DNA from: Bacteroidales bacterium
GTDB taxonomy: Bacteria > Bacteroidota > Bacteroidia > Bacteroidales > F082
Direction of reading: 5' to 3'
NCBI GenBank assembly: GCA_029983675.1
Contig: JASBYY010000009.1
Span: 4,071-68,070, forward strand
DNA length: 64,000 nt
This document shows positions 51,487-60,360 of this stretch, in pieces; positions within the stretch are counted from its first letter, which is position 1; every line of letters starts with the position of its first letter. The position numbers were made by a program, and so were the translations under genes. The notes below the pieces were generated by a model. That model made no database searches. It saw only the letters and a program-made list of their open reading frames with translations, and was not told where the DNA came from.

Positions 51487-54400
51487 ATGAAGATGCGTTT
51501 ATTCTGGGTCTTGTCCTTTTTCCTTTCCATGGGAATGCTTAGCGCACAAGATGTTATTTATGCGGGTTACGGCTCTGTTTCGGACAGTTCGAACAAAACG
51601 GTGAAAGTCTGGCACAACGACAACCTCCTCTATGAGATAGCCTCTCCGCAAGCTGATGCTTTTGTTAAATCCATGCAGATTGGTGCAAACAGACAATACC
51701 TTGGCGGATATGTGAGACTGACTGACGGCACACATGAGGCTCGCATCTGGCACAACAACTCACCGTTGTTTTCGGGCACGCAAGGATCGGAAGTTAGGAG
51801 TCTTGCCATGACGGGCGACACCGTTTACGCGGCCGGCTACACCTCGTTCGATTCAACGACTATGGCCGCCACCGTATGGAAAAACAATGGTTTGCTGTTT
51901 CTGTTGAGCGACAGCACATCGAATACCAAAGCCAATGCCATCGCTATTTCGGGTAACAACATCATCACTGCCGGGTATTCTGAAGATAGCTCCGGACTGA
52001 AAACCGCTCTGATATGGCAAAACGACAGCTTGCTCTACACCTTGGGCGACAGTACTTTCCATGCTGAAATCATAGCCGTCACTTGTGCCGGTGGTCAGAT
52101 CTACTCGGCAGGAAACCTCTTCGATGCCAATGGAGTGAGCCACGCCGCAGCATGGTGCAATGACAGCTTATTGTATCAGCTCTCCGACAGTTCTTCCTTT
52201 GCCACCGCCATCGCCATTGAACAAGGACAGGTTTATATCGGAGGTTCCGTTCTTGGCAAAGCCAAAATCTGGCAAAATGGCGTGGCCTATCAATCCATTG
52301 ATGGCGACACCGGAACATTAACCGCCCTGTCCATCAGTGATTTTGGCTTTTTTACCGCTGGAAAATCAGATGGCTCCGGCAAAGTATGGCGCAATGGAAC
52401 CCTTCTCTATTCGCCCGTCCATACCGATGAAATCTGCGGCTTATCCGTCACTGAATCTTGCAATGGCGCAACACGCACCTTGCCTTGGCACGAAAGTTTT
52501 GAGCCTTACGACAGCGATTGGCTTTGCTGGACACAACTTGATGCCGATAGCGCCAACAACACCCAAAATGCCTTTTGGTCGCGTAATAACGACCTCTCCA
52601 ACGACGGCGCATGGAGTGCACGCCACTTGAAAGGCGACAGCCTGCAAGAAGGATGGCTCATCAGTCCGAAGATCTATTTGCAACCCGACCGAGATTCTAC
52701 CTTCTTGTCTTTCAGCTCTCTTGAATTGCGCCCTGCCGATCACGGTTACAGCGGATTATGGATTTCGACAACAGGAACAGACACTACCGACTTTGAAGAA
52801 ATCTGGAACCAAGACAATGCCTCTGGCAATTGGAAAACCATCCCTATTGACCTTCAATCCTATCAAGGCCAAGCCGTGTATTTGGGCTTCAAATATGCCG
52901 GAACCAACGCCCACGACTGGTACATCGACAATATTGTAATGGACGAGACCTTTGCGATGCGCGACACCATACACACTTTCCCCTATCTTGAAAACTTTGA
53001 TAATGCCCTCCACGACTGGTATGTTGTTGACGATGACCACAGCGGCGGATTGAACAACTGGAAGACAGGCATGTATGCCGACAGCACTTTGTTTGCCATG
53101 CACCCTGCCGCCGACACTATTTTCGGTGCACAGGAAGGCTGGCTCATCAGCAGACCCATAAGACTACAGCAAGATAAGATTTACAACCTTTCCTTTGCCA
53201 CCAAGACAAGCGACTCTGTATCATACGGAAGCAGCAGCCTTTGGGTTGCCGACAACACGAACGGTCTTCCGCAAACAGCCAACTTCACGCAAGTATGGGA
53301 GGAGAACGCCCCAAGCGACGAATGGAAAACCGTCAGCCTCAACCTTTCTTCCCATGCGGGACACACCGTCTATCTTGCTTTCAAGTATGTAGGAGAAGCC
53401 GCGCATGACTTTATACTCGACAGTATTAACGTGGAGGAAAGAAACAACGAGTACACCATCTCTGTCGTTCCGAATAACGTGCAATGGGGCAGCACCACGG
53501 GCAGCGGCACCTATCCTACTTTCGACACGGTGCAAATTGCCGCAACTCCTTTTAGTGGCTATGAATTTCGCAACTGGGACGACGGCAATACCGAAAACCC
53601 GCGCAACATCATTGTGACCCAAAACCAGACTTATACGGCGAACTTCGGGATCATCCGCTATACGATTACCACGGAAGTTTTGCCCGAAAGTGCCGGAACA
53701 GTCACCGGAGGCGGGTTGTACGAAGTAGGGACGACCGTTTCGCTTCAAGCCTTCGCCAATACCGGATACTCATTCACAAACTGGTCAGACGGTAACACCG
53801 ATAATCCAAGGGAAATCACAGTCAACGGCGATGCCACCTACATTGCTGTTTTCGAGTCGCACCAATTCACCATCACTACGATTGCCAATCCTATTGAGGG
53901 CGGCACCATAACGGGAGGCGGCAGCTACAACTATGGCGACACAGCCTTTTTACGCCCCATTCCCAACGAAGACTTCTTCTTCCTCTGCTGGAGTGATGGC
54001 ATTGTTTCCAATCCCCGTATCGTCATCGTTAAGAACAATGCCACATACACCGCCTTGTTCTATCCCAAGGCTGGACCTAACTACACCGTGACGGTGGTAT
54101 CTCTCAATCCTGAATTAGGCTCAACAACAGGCAGCGGGTCGTACGCTGCCGGAACGGCAATAGAAATATCTGCCATCCCATTCGAGAATGCCTATTTTGA
54201 AAAATGGAGCGACGGCAACACTGACAATCCGCGCCATGTCGTGGTGGATACCAACTTGGTCTTCAAGGCCAAGTTCGGCGCCATTCCCACATTCAACATC
54301 AATGTGGTTTCCATCAATCCTCTGATGGGCACCACTTTCGGTTCGGGCAATTACCCGGAGGGCGAAACCGTGAGAATCGGGGCAACGCCCAACCCAGGTT

Positions 54401-54942
54401 ATGTCTTCGACCACTGGGATGACGGCAATACCGAAAACCCACGCAATATCACCGTGACCGGCGACATGACCTACACTGCCTATTTCAAAGACAAGCCTAT
54501 TACCACTTACACGGTAACGGTTTATTACAACGAGGAACAAGGCATAGTCTTAGGAGGTGGCACTTATCCGGCCGGAACGACAGTCCATCTCGCTGCCATT
54601 CCTAACGACGGTTTTGTTTTCTTCAATTGGAATGACGGAGTCACTGACAATCCGCGCGAAATCGTTGTCAACCATAATATGGAGTTCGTGGCGTTTTTCC
54701 ATGGCACCGGTGTTGACGAGAACGGTCTCGGCAATATCACGCTCTACCCCAACCCCGCCAGCGATATCATTTATCTCAAAGGATTGGATAAAGCCCAAGA
54801 AATTGAAATATTCAATGCGCTGGGATATCAGATCCGCAAAGAGACCATCGACACCGATGGCGAGATTCGGATTTCAGACCTCTCTTCCGGTCTCTATCTA
54901 ATCAAGTTTGAAAACCGAAGCCTCAAATTCTTCAAGGAATAG
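51487..54942 (+). CDS. Large T9SS-exported adhesin-like protein: propeller, two cleaved-adhesin domains, six InlB-type repeats
   Basis: 1151 residues. Signal peptide (1-20). Residues about 22-325 are propeller-like repeats with the recurring phrase VWKNNGLLFLLSD / IWQNDSLLYTLGD. Two choice-of-anchor J (cleaved adhesin) domains follow: RTLPWHESFEPYDSDWLCW (from about 330) and FPYLENFDNALHDWYVVDDD (from about 497). Six repeats of about 68 residues span about 655-1072; each has GSGTY/GGGSY, a pair like YEFRNWDDGNTENPRNI, and YTANF, the Listeria-Bacteroides (InlB B-repeat) type. The T9SS type A domain ends the protein (LYPNPASDIIYL ... LSSGLYLIKFE). It is likely a surface-displayed binding protein; the ligand is unknown. 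Confidence 0.88.
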   Translation: MKMRLFWVLSFFLSMGMLSAQDVIYAGYGSVSDSSNKTVKVWHNDNLLYEIASPQADAFVKSMQIGANRQYLGGYVRLTDGTHEARIWHNNSPLFSGTQGSEVRSLAMTGDTVYAAGYTSFDSTTMAATVWKNNGLLFLLSDSTSNTKANAIAISGNNIITAGYSEDSSGLKTALIWQNDSLLYTLGDSTFHAEIIAVTCAGGQIYSAGNLFDANGVSHAAAWCNDSLLYQLSDSSSFATAIAIEQGQVYIGGSVLGKAKIWQNGVAYQSIDGDTGTLTALSISDFGFFTAGKSDGSGKVWRNGTLLYSPVHTDEICGLSVTESCNGATRTLPWHESFEPYDSDWLCWTQLDADSANNTQNAFWSRNNDLSNDGAWSARHLKGDSLQEGWLISPKIYLQPDRDSTFLSFSSLELRPADHGYSGLWISTTGTDTTDFEEIWNQDNASGNWKTIPIDLQSYQGQAVYLGFKYAGTNAHDWYIDNIVMDETFAMRDTIHTFPYLENFDNALHDWYVVDDDHSGGLNNWKTGMYADSTLFAMHPAADTIFGAQEGWLISRPIRLQQDKIYNLSFATKTSDSVSYGSSSLWVADNTNGLPQTANFTQVWEENAPSDEWKTVSLNLSSHAGHTVYLAFKYVGEAAHDFILDSINVEERNNEYTISVVPNNVQWGSTTGSGTYPTFDTVQIAATPFSGYEFRNWDDGNTENPRNIIVTQNQTYTANFGIIRYTITTEVLPESAGTVTGGGLYEVGTTVSLQAFANTGYSFTNWSDGNTDNPREITVNGDATYIAVFESHQFTITTIANPIEGGTITGGGSYNYGDTAFLRPIPNEDFFFLCWSDGIVSNPRIVIVKNNATYTALFYPKAGPNYTVTVVSLNPELGSTTGSGSYAAGTAIEISAIPFENAYFEKWSDGNTDNPRHVVVDTNLVFKAKFGAIPTFNINVVSINPLMGTTFGSGNYPEGETVRIGATPNPGYVFDHWDDGNTENPRNITVTGDMTYTAYFKDKPITTYTVTVYYNEEQGIVLGGGTYPAGTTVHLAAIPNDGFVFFNWNDGVTDNPREIVVNHNMEFVAFFHGTGVDENGLGNITLYPNPASDIIYLKGLDKAQEIEIFNALGYQIRKETIDTDGEIRISDLSSGLYLIKFENRSLKFFKE

Positions 54943-54960
54943 CATCCGATGAAGGCATCA

Positions 54961-54990
54961 AAAAAAAGCGGGCGATTGCCCGCTTTTTTT
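54961..54990. terminator. Bidirectional terminator between T9SS adhesin and aldo/keto reductase
   Basis: AAAAAAAGCGGGC (54961-54973), loop GATT, and the exact reverse complement (54978-54990). It has the right A/T tracts for both convergent genes. Confidence 0.92.
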
Positions 54991-55009
54991 GATTTGTACC
55001 CCAACATAC

Positions 55010-56041
55010 TTACAATGCGTTTTTCGCTTTTTGCTTCCAAAACACCTTGAAATCTTCATAGTTTTTCTGAAGCAAGGTCGGCGTGTCAAGACTGTAAGGG
55101 CATTTTTCTCTACACGCATTGCAATGCTTGCAATCCTCAATCTTTTTCATCTTCTCGGCCCACTCTTCGGTCAGATACACACTCAGAGGCGCCCGGTGCA
55201 AAAACAAGCTCATTCTGGCGCAGTCGCAAATCTGAATCCCAGCCGGACAAGGCATACAATAGCCGCAACCACGGCAAAAGTCATGGGCAAGCTCCATACG
55301 GTCCTTTTCTATTTTACGCCATGATGAAGAAGACAACTCTGGCGGATTGGTCTGATAGGAAATAAACTCTTCCAATTCGCTCTTACATTGCACGCCCCAA
55401 ATCGGCAGCACATGGTCAAACTGGTTGAGGAAAGCATAAGCCAGGGCGGAATCCGTTATCAATCCGCCCGCCAAGGCTTTCATGCAGATAAAGCCCATGC
55501 CTCTTTTCCGTGTGTTTTCCACAATTTTCTCGTCGCCGGAAGACGAAAGATAGGAAAACGGATATTGCAAAGTGTCGTAAAGACCTTTATCAACAGCCTC
55601 TTTGGCCACCGAAATGCGATGGTTGCTAATTCCGATAAAACGCACTTTCCCTTGACGCTGCGCCACCTTGATGGCATCGTAAATCCCGCTTTTATCACCC
55701 GGACGAGGACAAAACGGAGGATTATGAAACTGATAGAGATCGAGATAGTCGGTTTTCAGGTTGCGAAGTGTCTGATGGAGGTCTTTCCAAAAATCGGTAG
55801 TGTTTTGCGCACCGGTTTTTGAAGCGATAATGACTTTATCGCGTCGATCGGCAAATGCAGCACCTATCTTTTCCTCACTGTCGGTGTAAAATCTGGCAGT
55901 ATCGTAGAAATTAATACCATTGTCATAAGCCTCTTGAAGCAAAAAAACGGCTTTCTTCATGCTGATTCGCTGAATGGGCAAAGCTCCAAAACCATTTTTG
56001 TTCACCTTTAACCCAGTCCTACCTAATGTAATGATTTTCAT
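55010..56041 (-). CDS. Aldo/keto reductase with C-terminal 4Fe-4S ferredoxin domain
   Basis: 343 residues from ATG 56041 (MKIITLGRTGLKVNKNGFG). The barrel shows YDNGINFYDTARFYTDSEEKIG (Asp and Tyr of the catalytic set), VIIASKTGAQ (Lys) and LDLYQFHNPPF (His). The C-terminal part has two cysteine clusters: CRGCGYCMPCPAGIQIC and CKHCNACREKCPYSLD, typical for binding two [4Fe-4S] clusters or one cluster plus structural cysteines. It is a redox enzyme of the group common in anaerobes; the substrate is unknown. The reading from 56257 adds 72 residues that include the promoter element and is rejected. Confidence 0.9.
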   Translation of the reverse strand: MKIITLGRTGLKVNKNGFGALPIQRISMKKAVFLLQEAYDNGINFYDTARFYTDSEEKIGAAFADRRDKVIIASKTGAQNTTDFWKDLHQTLRNLKTDYLDLYQFHNPPFCPRPGDKSGIYDAIKVAQRQGKVRFIGISNHRISVAKEAVDKGLYDTLQYPFSYLSSSGDEKIVENTRKRGMGFICMKALAGGLITDSALAYAFLNQFDHVLPIWGVQCKSELEEFISYQTNPPELSSSSWRKIEKDRMELAHDFCRGCGYCMPCPAGIQICDCARMSLFLHRAPLSVYLTEEWAEKMKKIEDCKHCNACREKCPYSLDTPTLLQKNYEDFKVFWKQKAKNAL

Positions 56042-56106
56042 TGAGTTTGTTAGAATATAAAGACCATTAATAAACGAAACATCATAATGGTCTATGTTTC
56101 TGGGTA

Positions 56107-56114
56107 CAAAGATA
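56107..56114 (-). promoter_or_regulatory. Promoter -7 element for aldo/keto reductase
   Basis: The minus strand reads TATCTTTG; TCTG stands 18 nt further up (56136-56133). The 65-nt leader ends at ATG 56041. Confidence 0.5.
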
Positions 56115-56286
56115 GTAAATATTTGCATTGACCAGATTTCTAACACATTTGATCGAATAAATACTTCCATGACACGAAAGAAACCTACAACGACTTTGGA
56201 AAACCGACTGTGTAGATGATATGTATCGCACCTTTCTTCCATGCCAACCTGTTTCAAACAACAATCGCATCTAACTCAAAAAGAAC

Positions 56287-56294
56287 TATTTTTG
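56287..56294 (+). promoter_or_regulatory. Promoter -7 element for aroQ
   Basis: TATTTTTG ends 13 nt before the ATG at 56308, giving a very short leader. Confidence 0.55.
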
Positions 56295-56307
56295 CAAAAA
56301 AATCATC

Positions 56308-56730
56308 ATGCACATTCTCATCATCAACGGTCCGAACCTGAACCTGCTCGGCAAACGAGAACCTGAGATTTACGGAAAGGTCTCTTTCGATGAACACCTC
56401 AAAAACCTCGTCCAGCAGTTTCCCAATATTCAATTGGATTATTTCCAAAGCAACCACGAAGGTGCTCTTATCGACAAATTGCAAGCGGCTGATGGGATTT
56501 ACAACGGCATTGTGCTCAATCCAGGCGCCTACGCCCACACTTCCATTGCCATCGCCGATTGCATCCGAGCCATCTCGGTTCCCGTTGTCGAGGTGCATCT
56601 TTCCGACATCTCAAAACGAGAAAACTACCGTCGGCGCTCCTATACAGCAGAGGCATGTGCCAGTTGCATTACCGGAAAAGGAATGAAAGGGTACGATGAA
56701 GCCATCCAGTTTTTGACTTCATTTCACTAA
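56308..56730 (+). CDS. aroQ: 3-dehydroquinate dehydratase, type II
   Basis: 140 residues, normal for the dodecameric type II enzyme of the shikimate pathway. IINGPNLNLLGKREPEIYG carries the lid arginine and the catalytic tyrosine; NPGAYAHTSIAIADCIRAI has the substrate-binding Asn; VEVHLSDISKRENYRRRS holds the active-site His and a substrate-binding Ser. Monocistronic, with its own promoter. Confidence 0.95.
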   Translation: MHILIINGPNLNLLGKREPEIYGKVSFDEHLKNLVQQFPNIQLDYFQSNHEGALIDKLQAADGIYNGIVLNPGAYAHTSIAIADCIRAISVPVVEVHLSDISKRENYRRRSYTAEACASCITGKGMKGYDEAIQFLTSFH

Positions 56731-56774
56731 TAAGCACGATAAACGGGGAACGTTTTTCAAAACGGAAAGAAAGG

Positions 56775-57815
56775 TCAGTCTTTCTTTTCCAAAGTCGAAA
56801 ATGCAGAAGGATTCAGTTGCGAGAAAGTCTTTACACCCCGCAAGTAGTTATCAAAAACGATATTACGCTGGTAAATCTGTCCAACATTTTCATGTTTCAG
56901 TGTTTTCCTGACCTTCATCAGGTTAGGGATTCTGACAAAAAAGGCAAAATGCGCCCGGATGACCGCCCAAAAATCGGCAAAACTCCCATCCACCAGAAAC
57001 TTAATCGCAGCAATCCAGTCTAAAAGAAGCCGATAAAGCAGCACGACGAAAACATTTTTGCCAGGAAGGTTTTTCAACAGCAGGGACAAGTTGTTCCTAA
57101 AATTAAGGAAGGTCTTTCTAGGTGATTTTTTGGGCAAGGTGCCGCCTCCGATGTGGAAAACAACGGATTGAGGGCAACAATACACTTTAAAGCCATGATT
57201 TTTAACCCGCCAGCAGAAATCAATCTCTTCCATGTGGGCAAAAAAAGTGTCGTCAAGACCTCCAAAGCGATGGTACACGTCGGCACGCACAAACAAACAG
57301 GCTCCAGTAGCCCAGAACACCTCCATCACCGATTCATATTGCCCCTCGTCCTCATCTAAATGTTGGAACAAACGTCCGCGGCAGAACGGGTAGCCATATT
57401 TATCGATAAAACCGCCCGCTGCCCCGGCATATTCAAACTTTTCTCTTTCAAAATATGCACGAATCTTGGGTTGACATGCCGCTATCTGTTCATCGGCATC
57501 CATCAGCTCTACCACAGGGACCAGCCAATTGGGCGTCACTTCAATATCCGAGTTAAGCAACACATAGTATTTGGCTTCCACTTGTTTGAGCGCCAGATTG
57601 TACCCCATTGAAAACCCGCCGTTAAAATCGTTCAAAATCAAACGGACTTCAGGGAACTGCCCTCGCATGAACGCCACCGAATCGTCGGTAGAGGCATTGT
57701 CGGCCACCACGATATCGGCCATATCAGGATCGGTATTGGCAATGAGTGTCGGAAGAAAAGTTTCCAACATCTTTTTGCCGTTATAATTCAATATGACTAC
57801 TGCAACTTTTTTCAT
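56775..57815 (-). CDS. Family 2 glycosyltransferase
   Basis: 346 residues. GT-A fold: VAVVILNYNGKKMLETFLPTL, IVVADNASTDDSVAFMRGQF, GGFSMGYNLALKQVEAKYYV and LLNSDIEVTPNW (DXD-like SDIE). ATGACLFVRADVYHRFGGLDDTFFAHMEEIDFCWR is the rhamnosyltransferase-like signature region. The C-terminal helices (about 235-300) could lie on the membrane. Its ATG overlaps the acyltransferase stop by ATGA, so it is coupled to it. A role in lipid-linked surface glycan or LPS synthesis is likely; donor and acceptor are unknown. Confidence 0.9.
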   Translation of the reverse strand: MKKVAVVILNYNGKKMLETFLPTLIANTDPDMADIVVADNASTDDSVAFMRGQFPEVRLILNDFNGGFSMGYNLALKQVEAKYYVLLNSDIEVTPNWLVPVVELMDADEQIAACQPKIRAYFEREKFEYAGAAGGFIDKYGYPFCRGRLFQHLDEDEGQYESVMEVFWATGACLFVRADVYHRFGGLDDTFFAHMEEIDFCWRVKNHGFKVYCCPQSVVFHIGGGTLPKKSPRKTFLNFRNNLSLLLKNLPGKNVFVVLLYRLLLDWIAAIKFLVDGSFADFWAVIRAHFAFFVRIPNLMKVRKTLKHENVGQIYQRNIVFDNYLRGVKTFSQLNPSAFSTLEKKD

Positions 57816-58750
57816 GCCATCGCTTCCTCACAGACCCGTTTATTTGACTTGATGTTATTTGTCTCTAAATCGAACTTTCTCTTGTGCTTCCAGCGGCGGT
57901 GCGACCACAGCCAATTGTCGGGATTTGTTTTGATAAAATGCTCCAAACTTCTGGCATATTGCTCGATGATACCATTTTCTGGCTGTTGATCCGGATTACG
58001 GCAAATCTCCTCGAAAGTCACTTCATAATATCCTCTTCCGGTTCGTTTCATGCCCACAAAGACAACTGCATAATCGAGTTTTCTCGCCATCTTCTCCATG
58101 CCTGTAAACCAGCAGGTGTCTTGATTCAGAAAATCAATCCAGTAATCAGTGTCTATTCCTCTCGGCGACTGGTCGGCGACAATCAGCGCCGCATTTTTCA
58201 AGTTGCGGCGTTTGACCAAGGTTCGGAACACCTGCGACGACTCCACCATCTGATCATCCGCCTCTTTGCCGGAGGTGCGGAGTCTCAACATGAAATCTTC
58301 AAAACAAGCGTTCTGGATGCGTTTGTATATGGCGACACACTTATGATCCGAAAGCGTGTGCATCAGTTTGCCGAACCATTCCCAGTTTCCCGAATGCGGC
58401 AATGCGTAGAACAAGCTTTTTCCTTCATCGTACAAACCCCGAATCAATTCCGGATTGGTAAACCTCACCCGTTTTTCAAGATCCTCCCTGGTCATTTTCA
58501 ATAATTTGCACAATTCAAGAGCCGTATCACAGAAATTCTTGTAGAACTTTTTCTCGATCTTGCGGATTTCTGGTATCGATTTGTCAGGAAACGAACGCAG
58601 CAAATTGGCACGAACCACCTTTCGGCGGTATCGTAGCAAATGGTACAGCAGGAACGCATATAAGTCGGATTGGATATACAACAAGGGGAAAGGCGTAATG
58701 GCAATGCCATAAGCCAACGCTTTCACCATACGATATCCAACCCTACTCAT
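57812..58750 (-). CDS. LpxL/HtrB-family lipid A acyltransferase
   Basis: 312 residues. The acyltransferase signature is ALPHSGNWEWFGKLMH (H-x4-E/W type) with IVADQSPRGIDTDYWIDFLN and CWFTGMEKMARKLDYAVVFV. An N-terminal hydrophobic segment (AYGIAITPFPLLYIQSDLYAFLLYHLL, quoted in part) anchors it. It would add a secondary acyl chain to lipid A or another glycolipid at the inner membrane. It begins 6 nt after the GWxTD gene. Confidence 0.88.
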   Translation of the reverse strand: MSRVGYRMVKALAYGIAITPFPLLYIQSDLYAFLLYHLLRYRRKVVRANLLRSFPDKSIPEIRKIEKKFYKNFCDTALELCKLLKMTREDLEKRVRFTNPELIRGLYDEGKSLFYALPHSGNWEWFGKLMHTLSDHKCVAIYKRIQNACFEDFMLRLRTSGKEADDQMVESSQVFRTLVKRRNLKNAALIVADQSPRGIDTDYWIDFLNQDTCWFTGMEKMARKLDYAVVFVGMKRTGRGYYEVTFEEICRNPDQQPENGIIEQYARSLEHFIKTNPDNWLWSHRRWKHKRKFDLETNNIKSNKRVCEEAMA

Positions 58751-58756
58751 GTCAAA

Positions 58757-60232
58757 TCATCTCGGATTATCATACAGTTCACCAGCATGAGTTCCCCAAG
58801 TATCGCCCCACTTGGTTTCATCGACATCGTAATGGAACGTATTGAAACGCGAATACACTTCAAGCTGCCAGCGCGGGTTGTTGATCTCGCCAATCGCATC
58901 GGAATGGATCAAGTGGTAATCGTTAGTCACATTGTCTTTTGCAAGGAAAACAAAGCGCTTGTTACGCTGGTTATCCAGCACATAGTAATGCCAGATCTGG
59001 TAAGGATAGGCTCCTGGCTCGCTTGGGACCTCCACGATCTTGTCGGGCTGCCCGTATTTCAGGAACACATAGCCCAAATCCGTGCGGTATCCCTTCAAAA
59101 CCTTTGTGGAGAATGACATGTTGACCCGTTTCACAGCCGCCTTATAATCTTCCCAGCTCTGTTCCGGATTCAACGAATTGCGCGAAACCCAAAAATTATG
59201 CAAAAAGCGCTGCATGGTTCTCAGGTCATCGGATTTTGTAAGTCCAAGGGCATAGTTTCTCTCCACCTCACTGGAAATAGGATCCAAAGAACGCAGGTAT
59301 TCACGTATCGTATCAAGATTCGTGATCTTTGTCGCAAAGGAATTTTGCAACGACACGGCCTTTAAATCGATAACATCGTGTTCGACGCCCGGATTACTTC
59401 TTTGGAAAAACACACTATTGGAGGCCATCAGTTCATTCGAACGATCGCGCATTTCCACCACAAGATAATAGTTTCCCGAAGGCAAATTCGTGATATCCAA
59501 TGTGTTGATAATCACTCCAACGGGAGCCACTTCTAACCGCTTCATGCCATTAAACCCGGACATTCTTAACGAAGATTCGTATGAAGTAATGTAGTAGCTC
59601 ACCAAATACTGACCTTTGTCATACAGCTTGTTGGTATTGTACAATTCAGAGTAAAACGTCAGCTTGGAAACTTTTGCCGGATAGTAGGAATAAACCCTCG
59701 GGACAAGATCCAAGCCGCTCTTTGTACATGCTGAAGGTTTTGTAGCCTTCGAATAACTATCAACGAGAAGGATGTCAGATACGGCAGGCGTGTCTTTTTG
59801 GTAGTTGACGACAACGGTTTGCGATACTGAATACGGAATCCTTTTCTCGTTATTCATATCCATCACGTTGATTTCCATCTGGTATTCACCGTTGGGCAAC
59901 GAGAAACGCTGTTGATCGATGAATGCGCCGTCGAGGTTGACCGTATCATTTACAACCGGACTGTCCAATGCTACCTTCGAGAAATTGCACACTTTCTCAC
60001 CCTGCTTGAATATCGTCGTGATCTCCACCTTGGCGCGATACTGACCGGGAGCGATTTGCTTGTAAACCACGCTTCCCTGATCGAATGCAAGCGCGTTCTC
60101 GATATAGGGTGTCGAACCGGGGATATCGTAAGTCGTGTACGAAAGAAACGACTTCAGCACCTTGTTTTGCGCCTTGCCTGTTGCCACAAGCAACATGGTC
60201 AATAATAAGACAGTAAACGTTCTAGTTTTCAT
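58757..60232 (-). CDS. GWxTD domain secreted protein
   Basis: 491 residues from ATG 60232 (MKTRTFTVLLLTMLLVATGKAQ, signal peptide). The N-terminal two-thirds is beta-rich. The GWxTD domain (about 350-491) contains VNMSFSTKVLKGYRTDLGYVF in two parts, LKYGQPDKIVEVP, YQIWHYYVLDNQRNKRFVF and NNPRWQLEVY. The usual GWxTD tetrad appears here as GYRTD. The family is exported and of unknown function. First gene of an operon with the acyltransferase and glycosyltransferase, which suggests a cell-envelope role. The earlier ATG (60265) overlaps the promoter and is rejected. Confidence 0.82.
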   Translation of the reverse strand: MKTRTFTVLLLTMLLVATGKAQNKVLKSFLSYTTYDIPGSTPYIENALAFDQGSVVYKQIAPGQYRAKVEITTIFKQGEKVCNFSKVALDSPVVNDTVNLDGAFIDQQRFSLPNGEYQMEINVMDMNNEKRIPYSVSQTVVVNYQKDTPAVSDILLVDSYSKATKPSACTKSGLDLVPRVYSYYPAKVSKLTFYSELYNTNKLYDKGQYLVSYYITSYESSLRMSGFNGMKRLEVAPVGVIINTLDITNLPSGNYYLVVEMRDRSNELMASNSVFFQRSNPGVEHDVIDLKAVSLQNSFATKITNLDTIREYLRSLDPISSEVERNYALGLTKSDDLRTMQRFLHNFWVSRNSLNPEQSWEDYKAAVKRVNMSFSTKVLKGYRTDLGYVFLKYGQPDKIVEVPSEPGAYPYQIWHYYVLDNQRNKRFVFLAKDNVTNDYHLIHSDAIGEINNPRWQLEVYSRFNTFHYDVDETKWGDTWGTHAGELYDNPR

Positions 60233-60262
60233 TTTTCGTCTATTTGCTACTACATTTGAATA

Positions 60263-60270
60263 CAAAAATA
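60263..60270 (-). promoter_or_regulatory. Promoter -7 element for GWxTD-acyltransferase-glycosyltransferase operon
   Basis: The minus strand reads TATTTTTG, 30 nt before ATG 60232. Confidence 0.55.
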
Positions 60271-60360
60271 ATTCTTATCATGAATATATGGGAATCCGTT
60301 GGCTTTTATTTTATTGCAAATTATCAACATATTCCACATAAATATTAGTTACACAATTTG

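Noticed and set aside
53221..53748. 175-codon open frame opposite the large T9SS gene
   Set aside because: Mirror of a repetitive coding region; no promoter, no family match.
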